From Solen grandis (taxonomy: Eukaryota; Mollusca; Bivalvia; Adapedonta; Solenidae), in NCBI GenBank assembly GCA_021229015.1, contig CM037792.1, positions 36,763,398 to 36,827,397 on the forward strand: a DNA stretch of 64,000 nt, given 5' to 3'. Shown one piece after another: positions 44,801 to 57,104 of this stretch. Numbering within the stretch: the stretch's first letter is position 1; every line of letters starts with the position of its first letter. The notes beneath the pieces were generated by a model. That model was not told where the DNA came from. It saw only the letters and a program-made list of their open reading frames with translations, and searched no databases. The position numbers were made by a program, and so were the translations under genes.

Positions 44801-46065
44801 ATCGGATATCTTTAATAACTTAGAGAATTCCATTAGATTTTAAGGAAAATCCTGGAAACTAATGGAATTTATATCCTAAGGAGCTTTATGAATGCAGTCC
44901 CATATGTGTTTTACAATTTCCAATAACCATTTCCACCAATTTCTTTTTGCAATTTATCTTACAATCAAGGATATGTAGTTTATGTATACCTCATATTATT
45001 GGGGCATAAAAAAGTTTATATATCATTGATACATTCTTTTCTTAATTCTAATAAAGATTTTTAATTCTAATGTTCAGGTGTAGGATTGCAGTTGGCTGAG
45101 GGACATGCAGAGGAGTCCACAAGGATTGAAGGATATGTGGATAATATCGTTCCCCATTATTCAGAAGTAGACTTCAGAGCACATCTCCGCATGACAAGAC
45201 CAACATTTCAGGTATTTATTTTAGTGTCTCAATCATTAAAATTTTCTAATAAAAAATACCACACAAAATTTGCAGGTTGAATTTCATGTGTTATTTTTTT
45301 TTTGGTTAATTGGGAAAACAAAACCAAAATAGTGCTCATAATTTAATGATTTTTCAGTAAAATTCAATTTCAAATAATGATACACTATTACTTGTACTGT
45401 CTATGGTATGTGTCATTACTGATAACACAGTCAGGTTACTTTAATTTCTTTGTTAAAGTATGCACTACATTTTAATAGTTTATGTTACTTTGTACCTAGT
45501 GCGATTGTGCCACAATAATGTTGATTTATGTTTTCATACCCAGCAGTTTAATGAATATTACACTGTACTCTTTTCACTATGCATCTATATGAGCTTTTAA
45601 GGGCTTGTATTATCATTTTTATTCTTATATTCTTTTAGAAACTCTGTGAAGCTGTCGCACCATCCCTGACAAGAGAAAGGGTTTTGACTGTGGAGAAGAA
45701 GCTCTTGTCTACAGTATGGATGCTGGCAAACAAGGAGTGTTATAGAAGTGTAGCAGATCGATTTGATATGAGTAAAGGTACATATTTTAACACCCAATAA
45801 AACTATTTAAGACTTTGCTTGGACAAAATATTTAAGCACTTAAATTTTTACATGTCAAGTTTATACTAAGGTTACATGATTTTATAGCAAGATAACATGT
45901 AAATCAATAATTCAGATGTATATTATAAGAACAAATTAACAGGCAAATAGTTAATATATATATGACAAGCATCACACCTGGCTTGTTGGAAATGTTAAAT
46001 TAGATATTGAGTATAAACAGAGAATACAAATGAGTGTATTTTTGCATCATTAGTAGTTGTGAGAC

Positions 46066-46134
46066 ATACATACATACATACATACATAATGTATAACATA
46101 CATACATACATACATACATAATGTATTACATACA
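46066..46134. repeat. (CATA)n microsatellite
   Basis: Two runs of CATA units separated by an imperfect ATGTATAACATA spacer, just upstream of transposase exon 4. Confidence 0.9.
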
Positions 46135-46965
46135 TTTGCCTCATTATTTTAAGATATTTTCAGGTACTCTTCACCACACTGTCCTTGGAGTTTGTCATGC
46201 ATTAGCCTCTGAAAGGATGATGGGTGATTTAATTCAATTCCCAATGACAAAACAGGAAATGAAACTGGTGGCAGAGGGATTCAAACAACGCTGCGGATTC
46301 CCTGGAGTAGTTGGGGCCATTGATGGGACACATATACCCATCCCTGCCCCTAAATCTGAACATCGGGCCTCTTACATAAATAGACATGGAATGTCATCTA
46401 TGAATCTTCAGGTTATTGTTGATCATCAGCTGCATTTCAGGGATGTTTGCGCAGGTTGGCCCGGGTCTGTACATGATGCTCGGGTCTACAGGAACAGTCC
46501 TGTTGCAGAATTAGTGGATCATCTCCCAGATGATTATCATCTGTTGGGAGATTCTGCATACCCCTTATCTCAACACATGATAGTGCCTTATAGAGATAAT
46601 GGCTGTCTGGACAATGTGCAGAAAAAAATCAACAAATGCCACGCATCAACACGTGTAGAGGTGAAGAGGGCCATAGGTCTCCTCAAGGGTAAATTTAGGA
46701 GATTAAAGTACTTGGACATGTTGCTGGAGTATGAAATTCCATCTGTAATTGTGTCATGTTGTGTGCTTCATAACTTTATATTGAACAATGAAGGGGTAGA
46801 GGAGATGGACAATTTGGATGTGGAGCAGGTGTTTGAACATGATGAAGAAGTAGAAGCGCAGCAGTGTGGTGGTCTCCAGTCAGCAGAACAAAAAAGAATG
46901 GACACTGCTCTTTCACTGTGAACGATGCTGTAAAAAATTGAAGTTTATAAAAGAAAATGTTAAAT

Positions 46966-47433
46966 ATGGTGGCATATTTCTGCCAGCCACTTATCCACTT
47001 AGCAAAGTTGAAAAATTTGTGATAAATTGTCACATATTCAGTTAGTATATGGCAAGTTGAAAATCTTCAAGTTATCCACTTAGGGTATCTTAACAGAATT
47101 TGATGTCTGTTAGTGCCTACTACTGCCAGCCACATTATCACCTACGATAACTGAATATCTCAACTTTTTCAAGTAAGTCAATTAAATCTTTTGGATAACA
47201 AGCAACTTTTCACATTATTTTATGGAAAAATGCATGATATCTAGTTACACTATGTGAATATGTAGCTGGCAGTAGTGGGCACTAAAAGGCATCAAATCTG
47301 GTTAAAATACCCTAAGTGGCTGACTTGAAGATTTTCAACATGCCAGATAATAACTGGATATGTGATATTTGTACGGAAAAAAATCAACATAGCTTAGTGG
47401 ATAAGTAGCTGGCAGAAATATGTCACCATAGTC
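46966..47433. mobile_element. 470-bp fold-back element next to the transposase 3' end
   Basis: The left half (ATGGTGGCATATTTCTGCCA onward) and the right half (ending TGGCAGAAATATGTCACCAT) are inverted copies over about 190 bases each, with about 10-15 percent mismatches. The second half of each arm contains TACTGCCAGCCACA and CTGGCAGTAGTG. It begins 45 bases after the transposase stop codon. Non-coding; MITE-like. Confidence 0.75.
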
Positions 47434-47738
47434 AACAAATCAAGGGCAATGTTACATAATTACATGGACTGTGCAATATCTATGTCTGTTATTATTCTTA
47501 TGGTTATCTTTCAAACATCCACTGCCTGTGTCATTGGTCATAATACCAAGAGCATTCACAATTTATTGAGGGTTTGCATGTTTAAATGCTGGCAACTATT
47601 ATTCTAAGTTTTTTTGCTATGAAACATATGTAACTTCTTTGACTTACACTTCGGCTGAGAGGTGTCTTTTGACTATTTGGTGTGATGTTGCAGTGAGTTA
47701 GTGCAATGTTTTGGATCCATTAGGCACCAGCATTGTTT

Positions 47739-47771
47739 CCTTGTAATTATCATAGTATGATAATTACAAGG
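47739..47771. repeat. Perfect 16-bp palindrome
   Basis: CCTTGTAATTATCATA and its exact reverse complement, separated by one G. Isolated hairpin in the Harbinger interior. Confidence 0.85.
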
Positions 47772-47934
47772 ACATAAAAAATGCTGAATAGATGTTAAAA
47801 CCACTGAGGCAGATTTTCATCTTCAATACAATGACAATAAGAAATGCATTTTTAAGTCGTTTCATGACCTGTGCACGGTCAACGACTTTACAGTGTTTAC
47901 CCCGATCATCAGACTACTTATATCTAACTATCAA

Positions 47935-48152
47935 TCTCCCTGGGGAGTCTTTCCCTCTGCTTATGACATCCCACACCATGGCTTCGAGGAATTAAACTGC
48001 CCTCTAAGGTACCCGTTACTACCTGGGTGGAGTGAAACAATGCAGGATATATTTCTTGTTCAAGGAAATTAGCAGTGTCCATAGTAGGACTTGAACCTGG
48101 GACCCCTCGATCTTGAAGCGCATGTCCTACCACTGGACCACTGCTCCTCATC
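47935..48152 (-). repeat. tRNA-derived SINE, reverse orientation
   Basis: Reading the minus strand from 48152: GAGGAGCAGTGGTCCAGTGG, then GGTTCAAGTCCTAC, the A and B boxes of an RNA polymerase III promoter. A unique body follows, containing GAACAAGAAATATATCCTGC and GAAAGACTCCCCAGGGAG. The body and the poorly pairing acceptor stem distinguish it from a real tRNA gene. Confidence 0.75.
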
Positions 48153-48889
48153 AAATTATATTTTTGAAATTGTAATATTTACATACAAAGGTTTAGCTGG
48201 CAGCTTTACACTTATAGCATGGATTTTGTCAATGAAACCATACTTTTTGTCTGTATGTGGTAAATTGTAATTCATACTCATATATTTAAGGGAAATGAAA
48301 TATGTGCATCTCTATGTATGGGCTAAAAAAATATAGATTCAAAGATGGTGCTTGCTAAAATTTATTTTGTAACCAGTACATGTTATATATGTAAATGGTT
48401 CATACAGTTGGACTGACTTTATTGTCTATTCTTTTAATGATAGCAGTCCAAAAAAACATTTATTTGATACATCTCAATAACACATATGTCCACCTGATAT
48501 AAAGTAACTAAACAGTTCAGATAATAAAGTACACATGGCCTGGGGTCAACTGGCCAGTTTGATGATGGAAAATCATAAATTAGTTTCTAAAAATTGAAAC
48601 ATTTAAAACTGAATTATTAAAAAAGAATAAACAATTTATTCTGAAACCGATGGAAATGAGATGAAAGGAAAACATGATACTTAAATTATTCAGTTTCAGT
48701 AAACTCTGACTTAGTTTGGAAACGAAAAGGCGAAAATAAGTTATGCTGAGAAACTTCCTTATATTCAGTAAAAAAGGAGCTGTACGGCATCACCCTTGAC
48801 TGTTTCAGTTAATCAGTTCTTGTTAATACATAAACATGCAGGTTTTTTTTTAAACATAAACAGTGCTGATATATCTTCGCAAATTCTAC

Positions 48890-49206
48890 TAGAACTATGT
48901 CCAAAGGACACGGATGCCCCCACTATGCAGATGTGCTAATAAACAAGAGCATGTATATCTCTATGTAAGATTTAGGTGTGTAGTATATTAAAAAATATTA
49001 ACAATAAAATTATCAAAGGGCCATTTGCCGCGAAAATTCCTTTACCATCATCTGCACCTTTAGGTTGTTCATCCCTGAAAGTATTACCAAAATCTGCCAA
49101 ACGGTTAAGAAGGAGTTGCATTCACAAAATTACGAGACGTACAGACATATGGACAGACGGACAAGTGCAATTCTATATGCTCCCACTTTGTGTGGGCATA
49201 AAAGGT
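48890..49206 (-). repeat. Fragment of the element nested at 20447-21350, reverse orientation
   Basis: GTCCAAAGGACACGGATGCC at one end and CACTTTGTGTGGGCATAAAA at the other match, in reverse, the ends of the other copy (GGACACAT and TATGCCCCCAC). Interior monomers are different and shorter. Confidence 0.55.
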
Positions 49207-49331
49207 TAATCATATTATACATGATAAAACCAATTTGCCTCAGTGAAGGTTTTCTAACTTGATCAGACCTGAAGATGCTATATGACAGATACAACAATAA
49301 AATAGGCTATTTAAAAAATCACAAACAGTGT

Positions 49332-49401
49332 ATTTTGTAAGCAATAAAATGCTTTGATGGAATATTTTAGACTAAATAGCATTTTAATGCTTACAAAATT
49401 A
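49332..49401. repeat. 70-bp hairpin
   Basis: ATTTTGTAAGCAATAAAATG and a reverse-complementary arm with one mismatch enclose about 26 bases. Likely a tiny MITE relic. Confidence 0.75.
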
Positions 49402-50452
49402 TATGATTAAGAAATTCATATCAATTTAGTTAATTACTGGTATCTGACTTGTTCTGTATCTCTCCAAATTGAATATTAATTACAAAATTTGATGAATAAC
49501 AATACAATTGACTAAATATAAATACAACAATATTCTAAATATGCACAAAACTAGCAGTGGTGCATGTAAATTGTGTTATAAATCCAAATTGACCATTAGA
49601 TCAGGCAAATTAGCCAATAAAAAATATATTGAAAGCAAAATACTCAATTTTCAAAGGAATATATACATGTATTCTATTATATACCTTCAACCCCCCTCCC
49701 CCACACACACTATATATATATATAGAGTGGAAAAAAAACAGTGAATATTTGAAACATCTATTTGTAATTTATAGCTTGACTTTTCATAAAATATAAGAGC
49801 TCTATTGGTGTTGGTGATGCAATTCTTGGTTTAAGATTTGCATGCAAGAGAATATGGGCCTCAAATCTCAATTGCCTTTCATGGTATTGACTTCAAAGAT
49901 TATAAATATGTTTAGGTGCATCAAACAAGCACGGTATATAAGTCTTGATGAAATTTATTATTATAGCCCCCTTTTTAACTTAGATATTTTGGTTTAAGTT
50001 TTGCATGCAAGCTACTCTCATGCTTATTTCATGCTTATATCTCAGTATCCAGGCATGTGATTTATTTGATACATGGGATCAGATTATCAAGGTAGATCAT
50101 ATTATAAAGTAGATATTGATTTTACCAACAAGTACAAAGTATTTTGAATAGTCAAGCATGGTGTCTTACAGGCAGCTCTTATTATAACTTTAGGGCCATC
50201 AACTCATTACTTATTATAATTGTAAATCAGCAATGATCAAACTTCAAATACATATTATGGCTTAACACAAAATTTTGAAAATAGTTAAGAAATGAAGATG
50301 CAAGAGTGCAAACCAACTAATAACCTACAATTGACGTACAAACTGACAAACATTAATCAATCCAAATAGCACATATGATCAGGTGACCTATATTGTTTAT
50401 TCAACATTTTCATTTTGAAGAATTTTTAACTTTCACTTTATACATTTTTTTA

Positions 50453-51025
50453 GCTCACCTGAGCACATGTGCTCAGAATGAGCTTTTAAGATCGATAAAT
50501 GTCCGTCCGTGCGTCTGTCCGTCTTCCACAATTAGTTTGTTAGCACTCTAGACTCTTCATTTTTTTAGCAATCATCTTCCAACTTTATGACAATATCTAT
50601 TACCATAAAATCTCGACCAAGTTCGATTTTGGCTGAAAACGGATCATTAGGTGCGAAGTTATGTCCCTTTTAATATTGAAGAAATCCAAATTTCACTTTA
50701 TTTGCCCTCTATTATTTTTATTTCATAACCAATCATCTTCAAAATGTGTGACAAAGTTAAGTGTCATAAAATCTTGATTTGTGCTAAAATCTTGATTTGG
50801 GCTGATATTTGCCCATTAGGACAGGAGTTATGCCCCTTTTGAAATGATAGAAATGGCTTATTTCACATTGTTTGCACTCTATGAATTATGATATTTTTTG
50901 AAAATCTCAGATTTCACTGTTAACGCCTCAGCATCTTTTTTGTAAAGCAGTATGTTTAGCATGTTTGGCATTGAAGGCTATTTATCTCGGGTGAGCGATT
51001 TAGAGCCATCATGGCCCTCTTGTTT
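50453..51025 (+). mobile_element. Pearl/Helitron-like element inside Harbinger
   Basis: It starts TAGCTCACCTGAGCACATGT and ends GGTGAGCGATTTAGAGCC through a hairpin (51002-51018) and tail CTTGTT. The interior has about 2.5 monomers with ATCATCTTCCAACTTTATGA. It is the same orientation and ends as the copies at 19652 and 31985, and lies 50 bases past the 3' end of the Myb-like gene. Confidence 0.7.
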
Positions 51026-51076
51026 AATGAAAATCACATCATTATACATTTTATTGTTTTTTTGTTTGTTTTTTTC

Positions 51077-54000
51077 TCACTTTTTTGAAGCTAATAAGGC
51101 GTCTGCAACTTTATTCAATATATTATTACGTTCCGTGGCAACTGATAGCAAGCGTTCGTTAAAGCTTTTAAGAACTTCAAACTGTTTGCGCTGCTCCTCA
51201 GCATATGTTAAAAACCACTGAGGTGGTTTGTTTCCACTCCTGCGCCTTTTACGTGGAGGAATTGTCTCTTCTCCTTCTCCAGCTGGCGTACTGGGTCTAC
51301 TGGCAGGAGTAGATGATGTGCTACTTTGTGGGGATGAAGCAGTAGGTGATGAAAGTTCTGTACTTTCTTGATGTTTATCCTCCACTGGCTTATTTCCTGC
51401 AAAAGTGTTGATTGAAATAAAAAATGCAATAAAATGTGAAAAGAAATATTTTAAGAAAGCATGTTACAAAATTCCCATGATCTATTATTCATTTTTCCCT
51501 TTTCTGAATAAAAAAAAATCCTATAAATCTGACCATACAAAATTTATTGTAGATAGTAACAGGGAGTCAACTGGGTGTTTATTAAGATATATATTTTTTT
51601 TAATGATAATGTAATAGTATCAGCCCATTTATGGAGGTGGACTAGGAATTAAATTGTAAGCCTTTAGCCATAGGCATTTTAAGTGACAATCTCTACTTGT
51701 TAAATGGTTATATAGTAACATTGGATCAAATGTCTGCCATGTATGACCGGTTAAAAAGTTTAAGAAGCTGGCATGACATTAGGTTTTGCTCATTCAGAAA
51801 CTAAATTGAAATACTAATAACTTGAAAATTATTTTGTATATGTATGCTTTTATATAATACTTTTCTCTATTTTTTTAAGACCATTTGATTACTACTTATG
51901 TCAAAATGTTAACATGCATTTGATTTTTTTTCTTCAGAATATACCTAATATTATATTTCATTATAATGCAATCTCAATTCAGTGCATAATTTAATTCACT
52001 TTTGAAAAAGTTGTTGAATTTCATTTTCTAATTCACAAAAAAAAATTCTTAATTAAACAACTGTTAAATTATTAGAAATTTTTTCAATGCTGTAAGAAAA
52101 TATGTTTGAATTAGTTTGAAGCCTTAAATAAATATTCCTCATTTTTAAATGAGTGTTTTGATTTCATCTTTTTTGGTCATCAAAGATAGTGGTGCTAAAA
52201 TACATGTTTCTTAGCATCATACCCCGGTTATCAGGCGAGATTTCAACATCTAGGCCTTTCTTGAATTTTTGGAAACTAGATTAAAAGAAATTTCATACAC
52301 CTAATTTCATGTCTTTCCCCAGGCCCTTTAATGCCCAAATATCAATTTCTTCTGTTATATAACTGTTCACATACATTACATACCCTTTGTTGATGACACC
52401 ACCACTGCTGACTGAACAGCAGGATCACCTATCAGCAGATGCTCCATTGGTTCAAAATACTCCCATTGCCTTCTGCCTCTACCCGATTTGCTGTCAGATT
52501 CCTTTATGGTTTTGTATCTGTACCAAAAATGAAAAAAAAAATATCTCAAAGTTGAGATGTCATCACAGAATTTTAAGAGACAAAAGATAAGTGTTTTGTT
52601 TTTGGAATATTGAAAAAAATGCCTTATTTCTTTAAATCTTTTTGTTAAAAGTCTCCATTTGTCATTTTGTCCCACATTATTGTCTGGTGTATATATCAAA
52701 GTTTATTTGAGGTATCAACTTCATACTTCATAGGTGTATAGATATCATTGAGGAGGAGTCCAGTGCATAAGAAGGGTAACTGTACCTTTCACAAATTTAA
52801 GTTATTGCCATTGTTATATTTTTGTCACAGTGACCTTGACATTTTACTTGTAGACCTCAAAATAGGGGTTTAAGTTGATCTCTACAAGGATTTTTATGTT
52901 AACAAATCTGTAACTCTCTGTTTTATACAGTTTAGCAGCCATTTTTTTAAGTTCATAGTCACAAACCAATACCCTGTGTTCTTATCAATTTTTGCAGCCA
53001 TAATGTATTTAAGGCATATGTTACCAAGGAAATTACCTGTATTTAAGGTTGCGGAACTTCTTATTACGCTGTTGGCCAGTGAATAAGAATCCTCTGTTGC
53101 GCATTTCTGTGCCTGTTATTCTCCACACCTGTGTACTTGTGTAGGCAGACATGGAAAATTTGGCATAATGGTCCTCTACCAATGAGATCAACATTAACAC
53201 TTCTTCGTGTTTCCAAGTTGAAGCTGAAAAAATAAAAGAAAAAAGGTTGAATGACATCATCAAAATAAACCTGGATTGATAAGTAATCTGTGTCAGTTGC
53301 TAGAGATACAATTAACATTTGCAATTTTGCCTTTACTGTTAAATTCACTAATCTCATTTAAATCATTTAATCTGATTTTTCTTTGAATTTATTCATCTGG
53401 AAAATTAATTTATAAAAGCTCATTCCCACTGTGTAGAATGCATTTCATGGGAAAAAAAGCTGCCAGAGCACAGCATGCCTTACTGTTCAAAATTGTTAAT
53501 AGATGGCATTCTACTTTTGTTCTTGTCCTTCACATACCCTGTATAAAACAGCATTCAAAAATGTTTATAGTCTAATACCCCTAAAGAAATCTGACTGTAT
53601 TTTTTTTAATTATACTTACATTCTTGATCTAATTTGGGTAGAACCTCTATTGCAGATTCATCACCAGGTGCTGTAGTGCCTTGAAATCAACAAGAAAAAA
53701 CTTAAGAATATACAAATGTTAATCCAGTTAAGCTTGCATGTTGTCAAATAAATGTTTGACACTTTATGTTGCATTATACTTTCAGATGCAGAGATAAAAT
53801 ATTTTTAATGGCTCACGGCTTTTTGTTTCAATTTCATTCAGATAATTATGTTTGTTTGTTGTGTTTAATGTTCTACCAACAGTATTTCAGTCATTTTCAG
53901 ACATTGTCTACTTGACGGATATAGTGCTGCCACACTGCAGTATCACACTGTAGACATGTGGCATGAACAACAACTAGTCACAGTAACCTGACACTGGGCC

Positions 54001-56616
54001 AACCATCTGTGCAACTTCTCTTATATGCAAAGCACACAGCAAAGGACCTATGACACTTCCATTTTTTTAAGACTTTGGTATGTGGGGCCAGGGATCGAAC
54101 CCGCATCTGCGGACGCCGAAACCACAAGGCCACCGGGGTTGGTCCAGATAATTAAGGAAGTTGTTCTTTAATTAAGAATTTGAACTAAATGTGTGTACAT
54201 GTATATTATATCTACATGCACATTGGCACCTGATGTAACCATTTGTGCTTTTAAAAAAGAATTTTGTGGTCTCTCTATCAAAGGTTGTCTAGAAAGTATT
54301 ATTAGATTGATACAACCTATATTTAGATTTTCTATGTTCATTTGCACTCACTAGGCTGACCACATTCACTCTTCATGCACAATGGGGGCATAGAAGATAT
54401 AATTTGACATTGTATGTATACCATGTGATATCTACAATCCAGTACTTTTTACTAACACATGCAGTATTGCACAGAGTAAAAATGTTGTGATTTATTTTTA
54501 TCATGATCTTGCAACTATTAAATGGAAAATGAATCTGTTTGTAAGTTACTTACAGTCTTGATTTGATTTGGGTTAATCCTCATGAGTGCCTAGATCTCCA
54601 GATGCTGGGGATCTAATGTGGGCAGACTCTCTGTAGAACCCCGAGTCTCAGGTGGTGGAGTGACTTGAAATCAACAAGGAATAACATTTCTATTCAAATA
54701 TTCATTAAGACTCAAATAAGCATTCAGTGCTCTCCACACTCATTGGATAAATAAACATATCTGAAATATAAGGGTCAAACTCCTAACTTAACAGTCTATA
54801 TTAGACTAAAATCATGCAAAATATGCCTAATATTCTTATGCTTTTAAATGCAAACTTTAAGAGTTAGAATTATTGAAATGGTTTTGAAACGTTGTCAATA
54901 CTTGCTTAACAATTCCCTTTAATAATGCTGTTGTTATTTTGAGAGTCATGTTAGAGTGGTATTAAACTTGACTGAGGACACAACTGTTTTGGAATTCTTT
55001 TTAGTATAAACAACCTTTCACATCCTGAGCAAACAAAAACTCTCAAAATAGATTATTATAAGCTACATGGTTGACATAATTTTGACTTTTGAACTTGTAA
55101 TTACTTTACTGTGTGTGTTGGGGGACATCAAGACAATACCCAGTAGCAACCCTAATATAGCCAAAAAAATTTTTTGCCATACTTATAGGACATCTTATAT
55201 AAAGTAATAAAAAATAATTAAAAACGACAGTATATACAATTCTACATGTACTTGTTTCTTACCTTCATTTACTACTGTACTTTGGTAAAGGTATTTTTGG
55301 AACAGCAAGTCAAGTGTTTTTTTATCTGAAATAAATATATATTTTAAAATTTTATTATATGCTACAGTTCAATCAAACATAAAGAATGCTTATATTCACA
55401 CTGTGTAAACATTGCCTTTTGTAACACAGAAAAGGGATGTTATTATTTCACACTCACTGATTGTAAAGGCAACTTCATAACCTTTACTACAATATATTTT
55501 TTTTATATTTATTTTTAGTAGTACTTTTTTTAAAACACAAGAAAAAGATATGTTCAGTATAAATGATAGTAATGTTTCTGGTTCAGTAAATTAACCATCC
55601 CATTACTTCAGTTATTTTTTTATTGTTAAATAACCTGTGCTTCCCTATAGATAGCGGCCAATTATACAGAATCTTTGCCTCTATGGTAATCATTCCACTC
55701 TCTATAGTTTATGGTACTGCAGATGGGCAAATTAAGACGATATCAATTAGCATATAATGAAGACCATAGACATGTCTAGGGGATATCAGGATCATATACA
55801 CAGTTATTTTATTAAATATAGCTAAATTTAATATTTTGAAAACCAATAAGATCATTTCAATTTGATACATAATGTATAATAATAAATAAATAAGCATGTT
55901 CTTCACAAGTGTTTTTTGTGTGTGTCTTTATAAAGATTTTTTTGATGAATTATGCAATATCTTGCCTTTGAATTATGAGCTTACCTTTGGCCAAAGCCAG
56001 CTTGTACATGTCTTCTTCTAAGAAGAAAGTACAACTCTCTCCATTAAACTTTATGATGAGTTTTTTCATTGATGAACTGAAACAAAGTAGAATGTCTTTC
56101 ATGTACATGTATAAAATGAAAGTGTAAATAATTAAAATAATGACATTCAAAGTAATTTTGGCTATATCAATGTTATTTTAAAGTGGCAGTTTTTATATAT
56201 AACAATGGGTTATTGTTACACATAACTCTTTGCAAGATAGGGCTAAACGGAAAGTAGAACAATATACTGTTTTACTAACTAATATGTGGGCTATTGCATC
56301 ACAAGAAGGAAAATTTCATTGCAAATTAATGTTCTTGCCAGTTACTAGGAGAACAATCTTTTTTATCATTGTAAATTTATGTTTTAGATAGTGTTGCATT
56401 CACGTTGAACATACATTGTAGGCCTACTTTCATTTTATTATTGGAAAAAAAGGAAAACATAGAATTTAACCCAAATTAGCCTCTGTGAGACTAAAATATG
56501 GCAAAATATTTCATAATGTAAGATTTTTAATTCATAACAAATAAAAAAATACAGAATTAATAAGAAAACAACAAAAATAGATTCGCAAATGATGTGCATA
56601 CTCACGTGTTCGCCAT
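51077..56616 (-). CDS. Harbinger-associated Myb/SANT-like DNA-binding protein
   Basis: Seven exons on the minus strand: 56606-56616, 55985-56076, 55263-55325, 53620-53679, 53037-53223, 52384-52517, 51077-51396. All have GT/AG junctions with matching phases, giving 288 residues with no internal stop. It starts MANTSSMKKLIIKFNGE. The Myb/SANT-like trihelix (about residues 76-160) reads STWKHEEVLMLISLVEDHYA, VWRITGTEMRNRG, NLKYRYKTIKESDSK and RRQWEYFEPMEHLL. A Ser/Pro/Thr-rich linker and a nuclear-localisation-like PPRKRRRSG follow. The C-terminus is a predicted coiled coil (EEQRKQFEVLKSFNERLLSV). In Harbinger elements the Myb-like partner recruits the transposase to the nucleus and the terminal repeats. 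The first exon of 11 bases is set by the ATG, donor GTGAGT and phase. Confidence 0.8.
53845..54145 (-). repeat. Full-length tRNA-derived SINE in a Myb-gene intron
   Basis: On the minus strand it opens with CCGGTGGCCTTGTGGTTTCG (A-box region) and GCGGGTTCGATCCCTGG (B box), continues through TGTGGCAGCACT-type body sequence, and ends with the conserved tail (GACTGAAATACTGTTGGTAG). It is the only copy here with both tRNA-like head and shared tail, so it defines the family. V-SINE-type molluscan SINEs (RUDI) are a candidate relative. Confidence 0.75.
54554..54663 (-). pseudogene. Decayed duplicate of Myb-gene exon 4
   Basis: It has the same acceptor context (GTTGATTTCAAG), similar coding phrases (TTAGATCCCCAG versus TTAGATCAAGAA) and the same donor (GTAAGT) as the exon at 53620-53679. 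At 110 bases it contains an in-frame TAG, and its length would also shift the frame, so it is presumably skipped. Confidence 0.6.
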
Positions 56617-56727
56617 CTTGGATTGCTTGGCGAGTTTGCTCGGGAGTGGACTAGCCGAAGAACGAAGCGCTATTTGCGAGCTCTACGTTCAACAACGGAA
56701 ATTAACGAAGCGACATCTAGCGAAACC

Positions 56728-56751
56728 TAGCGCTTCGCCTATTGAACACAG
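56728..56751 (-). repeat. Harbinger right terminal inverted repeat
   Basis: Reads TAGCGCTTCGCCTATTGAAC and CACAG on the plus strand; exact inverse of 43733-43756. Confidence 0.9.
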
Positions 56752-57104
56752 TGCTGGTTTGATATGACTAAGCACGCCACGAGAAAACATCGAGATACAT
56801 GACAGTCTCGTGTGCATGCAGGATTAACCCGTGATTTTTGCCGGTAAGGGATTTTGACTTGTGTTAGTAATACAAATCTTCAAAGGCAACCATGTAGAAT
56901 GCTTGCTTACTGATATTTCTTTTAATATCCACTGGAACTCACCATAAATGTGTCTTTGATTTCCAATATCAAGCGGGTCTCATTGAAGTCTCGTTGGCCG
57001 CGCGCGACTTCATAAAGTCGATATGGACAAAGAATAAGCTGCCAATCTCTGTTTATAAGTCTCTGATATAACTGATCTATTCGCTGCCCGCGCTTGCTCA
57101 CGTA

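Larger units (their letters stand above)
43825..46921 (+). pseudogene. Harbinger DDE transposase (HARBI1-like), one nonsense codon
   Basis: Four exons: 43825-43942, 45078-45211, 45639-45777, 46164-46921. All junctions are GT/AG and all phases agree (1, 0, 1), giving 382 codons. Exon 1 encodes an acidic N-terminus (MEDTESVLAILLEDFAEDN); its last full codon is TAA at 43939-43941, the only stop in the spliced frame. Exons 2-3 encode the helical region (RIEGYVDNIVPHYSE; ECYRSVADRFDMSK). Exon 4 is the nuclease: first Asp in AIDGTHIPIPAP, second Asp in LLGDSAYPL, Glu in RVEVKRAIGLLKGKFRRL, then the tail SCCVLHNFI. The enzyme would excise and insert the element with its Myb-like partner. Except for the TAA it looks functional. 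Whether the stop is real or a base-call error cannot be told here. Confidence 0.85.
43733..56751. mobile_element. Near-intact 13-kb Harbinger (PIF/ISL2EU-type) transposon
   Basis: Perfect 24-base inverted repeats (43733-43756 and 56728-56751) bound the element, with AAGCGC/GCGCTT motifs repeated inside each end. Two genes read inward from the ends: a DDE transposase (+, starting 92 bases from the left end) and a Myb/SANT-like gene (-, starting 135 bases from the right end). This is the two-gene plan of autonomous Harbinger elements. The length is large because introns and the middle are full of SINEs, a pearl-like element and fold-back inserts. The target-site duplication is uncertain; TGC lies outside both ends at a slight offset. 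Confidence 0.85.

Noticed and set aside
48070..48152. Possible tRNA gene on the minus strand
   Set aside because: A and B boxes are present but the acceptor stem pairs poorly and a SINE body follows.
43728..56754. TGC as a three-base target duplication of Harbinger
   Set aside because: TGC occurs at both borders but with extra C bases on the left and not the usual TWA target; the boundary is therefore uncertain.
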